A DNA stretch of 25,079 bases from UBA10210 sp964408425 (GTDB taxonomy: Archaea; Micrarchaeota; Micrarchaeia; Norongarragalinales; Norongarragalinaceae). The DNA is taken from contig CAYOZI010000013.1 in the NCBI GenBank assembly GCA_964408425.1, forward strand, positions 1 through 25,079, written 5' to 3'. Below, one piece after another: positions 20,334 through 25,079 of this stretch. Under the pieces are notes generated by a model that saw only the letters and a list, made by a program, of their open reading frames with translations, was not told the origin of the DNA and searched no databases. Position 1 is the first letter of the stretch, and every line of letters starts with the position of its first letter. The position numbers and the translations under genes were made by a program.

Positions 20334-23300
20334 ATGGTTGAAGCGAAAGCGTTTTTGTTTGCAGTTCCGCTTTTGCTTATTCTTTTTTCCTCGAACGGTT
20401 CCGCCGCTTTGCAGCAGGTCAGCAGCTGCAGCATGACGCCGTACGGCCCTAACGATTACATCCAGCTTACCACGTCTTTCACTTACTCAGCTCCCCCCCT
20501 GCCGTTTTGCTTTACTCTAGCTGGCGAAAACGTAACGGTTGATTTGAACGGATATACGATTACGGACAGCAGCGGGTTTACCGATTTCTTGAGCGACATC
20601 AGCGGTTATAACAACATCAGCATCATCGGAGGGGGGACGATAAAAGGAATGACTGGAGGCGCGTTATTGCAAGCTTGCGGCACGAACCAGAATCTCACAA
20701 TCCGCGACACGACGCTGGTGGGCTTTGGAAGCATACTTCCTTCAGGCGGGTGCATTACGGTCGATTCTGTTTTAATTTACAAGAACACTTTCAAGGACGC
20801 CAGCTCTTCCAACCCGGTTGCGCTCGCTACTGTCAAGAACGCCAACGTTTCGTACAACACTTTTTGGAACGTGAGCAATTCCGGCTCTGGCGGGGTGGAC
20901 ATTTCGCTGAGGGACGGCGGCCCTCCCGATAGGGGAACTTGCCCTTACGTTCACAACAACAACTTCACGAGAACAGGCGCCATGTCGACAATGGGCGATT
21001 TTCTTTCCACGACTAACACGAGCTGCATCCAGTTTTATTCCAACACGCTCAACGACTCCAACACTGATTCCAGCCAGGACGGGGTCAGTTTCACGGACGC
21101 CAACGACACGGTGGTGAAAAGCAACACGTTCGAGAACGCGAGCTTGACTTACTTGGCGAGCGTGGCAAGCCTGACCAATGTGGCGGACATGCTCAACAAC
21201 ACGGTTTACGACAACACTTTCGACACGAAGAAAGCGGCGAACACCATAAGCGTCGACGGGTTTGATTACAACTTGACCAACAATGGGGTTACGGCGAACC
21301 ACACCGATTCCACCGTTGCCGTTATTATGACGGTGAACGACAGCATTGTCGACGACATGAGGGTTGTCGGGTACGCGGCTACCGGGGTAAGGATAGGGAT
21401 GGCGGGGGTGGGGCCGTTTTTCATGTCTATCGGCAACAACACGTTCAAGGAATTGGATGTGCTAGTGGCTACCACCACGGGCAGCAACCCTATTTTCGTG
21501 GAAACGCATTTTTTGGAGGACAGCCGGTTTTTCAACTTGGGATCCCCTGCGCTTTCGGCTTTGACGCCGTACCAAAAGCCCGTCAGGGCTACTGAATTGT
21601 ACTTGGACAATTCGGTAAGCAACAACTTCACGGAATCCGTTTTCTTGTACTCCGGAAACTATTCGATAAACAGCACGGGAACCACCGGCTCTTACAACAA
21701 CACGTTTTTGAACTCGACGTTCACCGGCACTCCAGTCCGCAGTTATGACGTAAAGTTCGCGTCCAACCTCACGCTCGCGTGGTACGTTTTCTTGAACGCT
21801 ACGGACGACAGCAACAACGCCGTTTCCGGCGCTAGCTTGAACTTGACCGACGTTTACGGCACAACCGCCATTTCCACTTGCACGACCAACTCTTCGGGCT
21901 TATGCGACACCAAGTACAACGTTTCGCAAGCGTGGGAGTATGCCGGCGGGTGGGTGAAAAACTACAATTTGCATACGATGATGGGAAGCAAAAGCTGTTT
22001 CACTTACAACGAAACGACGTTCAACGTTAGCGGCAGCACCGACACTCTCACGCTCACCCTGGCTGAAGGGATAAGCGTGACGGATTGCACTACGCTCAGC
22101 CAAAGCTGCCGGTACAATTTGGAGAACGACATTTACGCTGCCAATTTGAACAAAAACGGGGCTTACTGCATCAACGTCGGCATCAACGACGTTGTGTTCA
22201 ACTGCAACAGTTACAACATAGCCGGAAACGGCACTTACGGGCTCGCCATATTCAACAACGGTTACGACAACATCACGATCAAAAACTGCGGGATTTTCAA
22301 CGTCACGAGCGGGGTGTATTTCAACAACACCGCCAACGATTCGGTCATATACAACAACACGATTAGGAACGTCAGCAGGCAGGGGACGGTCACGAACCAC
22401 GGGGGAGTTGTTTTGAACACCGGGGGGAACGGGAACGTTTCTTACAACTACATCGAAAACTCCACGGGTTCTTTATCCAACGGGATTTACGTTTCAGGCT
22501 CGGCAAGCACGAACAACTGGATTGCGCACAATTACTTGTTTTACAATTATTACGGAATCCAGGTCGCCAGCGCTTCGGCAAACACGGTTTTCAGCAACAA
22601 GGTGACGAACAGCACGAGTTACGGGATTCGGACCCAGACGACGACCAACAACGACAACAATTTCTCCTACAATACGGTGAACTTCAGTGCAACCTTCGGA
22701 ATCGGCATAAGCGGAAGCGCCGGCAATACGGCCAGGGGAAACACGGTTTACAACGGGACAGGCGACGGCATTCTCGCGTCCGTAAACGCGACCATCGATT
22801 TCAACACCGCGTACAACCACAAGACGTCGGGAGTGGGCGTTGACGTCAGCGCCAACGGAACGAACGTTTCGTACAACAACGTTTCTTACAACACGTACGG
22901 AATAGATGCGCACGGGGCGTCGGTGACGGTTTTCAACAACACCGCCTATTACAACGTCAATTCCAACATCGGGATAAACTACCCGACGTCCGGCACGGCT
23001 CTTTACACCAACGTCACTTACAATGCGGTTTACGAAGCGGTCCGAGGGATATACATCAACTCTGGGGCGGCAAACCGGAACGTCGTGGCTTTCAACACGG
23101 GTTCCAACGCGACGACTGCGGGAATCGACCAGACTGGAGAATCCGCCAACCAGGATTACGGGGTCAACGTTTCTTACAACAACGTTACGAACAGCACCGG
23201 AAACTCGGGAGGCATCCACTCCGACAACCAGAATGCCACCATCGCGTTAAACCGCATTTCGTTCTCGCGTGACGGGATTTTTTACGACGGGACGAGCAGC

Positions 23301-24402
23301 GACGGTTCAGGGCCGAACGTTTACAACAACACTATTTTCAACAACACTAACGGAATAAGGTTTGACGGGGCTTTCGCGCACATTTACNNNNNNNNNNATA
23401 GACAACCACACCAGGGGGGCGGGCTTCAACATCACTTCGACAAGCATAAATGTTTCTTTCGAACGAAACACGATTTCCAACGCCTACCGAGGAATGCATT
23501 TTGTAGATTTGCAGAACAGCACGTTCGTGAACAACACTGTTGCTGACGTAACGGTTTCTTCAGTCCACTCGACGCGTTCCAGCGGCGGAAGCTACAACAA
23601 CTACTTTTTGAACAGCACTTTCGACAAGAGCAAGATCACTTTCGGAACCAGCGGAAACAACAATTTGACTTTAGCCTGGTTTGCGAGAGCGTATACGACG
23701 TACTGCGAGAACGGAACGGTTATTGCAGACGCTAACGTGAATATAAGCACGAAAGACGGAACGATACTGCACAACGACACGAGCGACGCCAACGGCTATA
23801 CGGCTGAAAGGAACATTACGGAATGGGCCGGAAACGCCACAGCCGGGTACGGCTACAACTTCACGCCCCACTGGTTCAACAACACTTTCGACGGTTTGAC
23901 CGGCTCGAACTCGAGCGTTGAAATAACGGAAAGCAAGACGGTCGAAACGTGTTTTAACGTTCCGAGTTCGTTGGACTTGGCGCTCGTGGATTTCCTGGTG
24001 AATTTCGCCAACGTGTCCAACCAGTATACTTACGACACCAGCGTGGGAACGGGCAATGCGTCAGGCGCAACTCCGTTTCTTTTGAGGAGCGACAGCACTA
24101 CGAACGTCAACGTCACCCTTTCCGCAACAGCATTGTTCTCCACGCAGTCCGACAATTCCTCCTACTACCGTTTCAACGTCACGAACGCGACCGGCAACAC
24201 TTCGATTTCAAGCAATTGCATTACGGTGAACCAAAACTCGTGGTATGACGTGGCGGTCTCGTCCCCGGCTTGGGCGGTTTGCAATCTGGGTTATGCTGCG
24301 AATAACAATTACGCGAAAATAGACGTGCAGATTACGGTTCCAACGGGCGAGGGGGCGGGTTCCAAAACTTCCGCGACGACGTTCACGGGCTCGCAGGCTT
24401 GA
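20334..24402 (+). CDS. Giant secreted modular beta-helix surface protein (gene broken by assembly gap)
   Basis: The ATG at 20334 follows an AGAGGGG ribosome-binding site. A signal peptide (about 1-24, ending SSNGSA) leads into a long right-handed parallel beta-helix of PbH1/NosD type, with repeating units such as NVSYNTFWN and very many NxS/T sites. At about 21760-22065 an Ig/carboxypeptidase-regulatory-like unit follows (NLTLAWYVFLNATDD), then a second beta-helix beginning near LSQSCRYNLENDI. Ten N bases (23388-23397) interrupt it; the reading frame changes by one across them, so the gap length is arbitrary. Beyond the gap the helix ends in a second NLTLAW unit (about 23661) and a C-terminal domain (about 23980-24402). 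At least 1,350 residues are visible. There is no C-terminal anchor. It is probably a glycosylated adhesin or cell-envelope protein. Confidence 0.88.
23388..23397. other. Assembly gap (10 N)
   Basis: A run of exactly ten N bases lies inside beta-helix repeat sequence. The coding frame before the gap (from 20334) and the frame after it (from 23398) differ by one base. This points to a scaffolding gap of unknown true size and not to a real frameshift. Confidence 0.95.
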
Positions 24403-24431
24403 AACCGTGTTTTAACTCTTAAAACGGGTTT
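24402..24431 (+). terminator. Hairpin overlapping the stop of the surface-protein gene
   Basis: Positions 24402-24415 (AAACCGTGTTTTAA) and 24419-24431 (TTAAAACGGGTTT) pair over 12 bp with one small internal bulge and a 3-base loop. The stem begins at the last base of the stop codon. No T-tract follows, so it may be a terminator, an mRNA 3'-end structure or a protein-binding site. Confidence 0.5.
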
Positions 24432-24446
24432 ATTAACGAAATCAGG

Positions 24447-24458
24447 CATTTATAATTT
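24447..24458 (+). promoter_or_regulatory. TATA box for the last gene
   Basis: CATTTATAATTT predicts transcription from about 24480. This leaves a leader of about 19 bases with a GGGAG ribosome-binding site (24487-24491) 7 bases before the ATG at 24499. Confidence 0.55.
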
Positions 24459-24498
24459 GCAAGAAAGTTTCGGCTGAAATGCGTGCGGGAGTTTTCTA

Positions 24499-25079
24499 AT
24501 GGAAATCCAGTCTAACAAAATGCTCGTTTCTGCGCTGTTAGCGGCGTTTTTGCTCGTAGCCGCAGGATTTTGGATTTTGCAGGGAAAGCTGGAGTCCACC
24601 GGGCTTACTTCTTCTCCTACCGGAACCGTTTCCGCAAGCGTTTACTCTACCGCCGACATCGCCCTCAAGATTTCCGCGGTGACTTTCTCCAACGTTTCGA
24701 TAGACTTCACGTACAGGACTGACGGGAATACTGCCGTAAACCACTCGGGAGCCGAAGCGTTCCTGCTTAGGAACGACGGCAGTGCGAACGTGAACGTCAC
24801 CCTTTACGCTGGAGACTCCCTGTGGGTGACTCAAACGGGCAATTCTTCCTACTACCGTTTCAACGTGACGAACGCGACCGGCAACACGACTGCAAAGAAC
24901 TGTTCCGGCTCTAGTCCCGATCACAACGTCTGGTACAACGTTCCAGTCGGCGCGGGAAATGTCGCCACGAAAGCGGTTTGCATAATGGATTATACGGATA
25001 ATAACGATTACGCGAACATCAGCATTGAGATTACTGTCCCGTCGGGAGAAAGCTCCGGCGGAAAATCATCCGAAGTGGT
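24499..25079 (+). CDS. Membrane-anchored extracellular protein sharing the surface protein's C-domain (partial)
   Basis: The frame is open from the ATG at 24499 to the window end, giving at least 193 residues. One N-terminal membrane helix (about residues 9-27, LVSALLAAFLLVAAGFWIL) has few charges before it and could be a signal anchor or pilin-like helix. A Ser/Thr-rich linker follows. From about 24680 the protein matches the C-terminal domain of the giant beta-helix protein: FLLRNDGSANVNVTL against FLLRSDSTTNVNVTL, the segment SSYYRFNVTNATGNT in both, and NDYANISIEITVPSGE against NNYAKIDVQITVPTGE. Many N-glycosylation sites are present. It has its own TATA box and ribosome-binding site. The gene is cut by the window edge, so further domains may follow. 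Confidence 0.85.
   Translation, partial: MEIQSNKMLVSALLAAFLLVAAGFWILQGKLESTGLTSSPTGTVSASVYSTADIALKISAVTFSNVSIDFTYRTDGNTAVNHSGAEAFLLRNDGSANVNVTLYAGDSLWVTQTGNSSYYRFNVTNATGNTTAKNCSGSSPDHNVWYNVPVGAGNVATKAVCIMDYTDNNDYANISIEITVPSGESSGGKSSEV

Noticed and set aside
22494..23219. Long minus-strand ORF inside the beta-helix gene
   Set aside because: It has a biased Val/Arg-rich composition that arises as the reverse of Asn/Thr-rich repeats; it has no start signals.
23362..23397. Real frameshift in the beta-helix gene
   Set aside because: The frame change coincides exactly with ten N bases, so it reflects an arbitrary gap length in the assembly.
20400..24000. Tandem DNA repeats or CRISPR-like array in the surface gene
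   Set aside because: The recurring AACAACAC-type words are codon-level echoes of Asn/Thr-rich beta-helix turns, with irregular spacing and no spacer structure.

Overview
The window reads as a chromosomal segment of an archaeon, probably a small-genome DPANN lineage; a Diapherotrites- or Micrarchaeota-like placement is my inference and is not proven here. Archaeal marks are an Orc1/Cdc6 initiator, an aRF1-type release factor, archaeal SepF, Pus7/TruD, a membrane-anchored S16 protease of the archaeal COG1750 type, a DRG-like GTPase with a TGS domain, and TATA boxes placed 25-30 bases before start codons, many of them leaderless. Genes are densely packed, on both strands, and use the standard code.

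Layout: 1-2852 (+) is a purine cluster: the last codons of purH, then purF and purD overlapping by 4 bases. An S16 protease (2892-3689) follows. Positions 3676-6179 hold an unknown gene, a type II tRNA (probably Ser) interrupted by an insertion, a small membrane protein and TruD. Positions 6254-11972 hold an MFS transporter (+), then aRF1, Orc1/Cdc6 and a TIM-barrel protein (-), and SepF (+). Positions 12014-16028 hold an orphan helical protein, TrmJ, and two membrane proteins with PepSY-like N-termini that flank TrmJ. Positions 16213-16365 encode a 50-residue SWIB-like protein between clear regulatory structures. A VapBC pair follows, then a minus-strand operon (HemK2-like methyltransferase, EamA transporter, TGS GTPase). 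The right end (19610-25079, +) is a surface locus: an HTH regulator, a giant secreted beta-helix protein broken by a 10-N assembly gap, and the start of a second extracellular protein that shares the giant protein's C-terminal domain.

Functional links: translation and its machinery recur (aRF1 with its GGQ loop, a HemK2-like candidate GGQ methylase, TruD, TrmJ, a tRNA, a TGS GTPase), as do replication and division (Orc1, SepF). The most novel parts are the modular surface locus, the SWIB-like miniprotein, the aRF1 that lacks the zinc-ribbon minidomain, and the GTPase without a recognisable NKxD motif. No CRISPR array, insertion sequence or rRNA was seen. No gene-free stretch exceeds about 190 bases.
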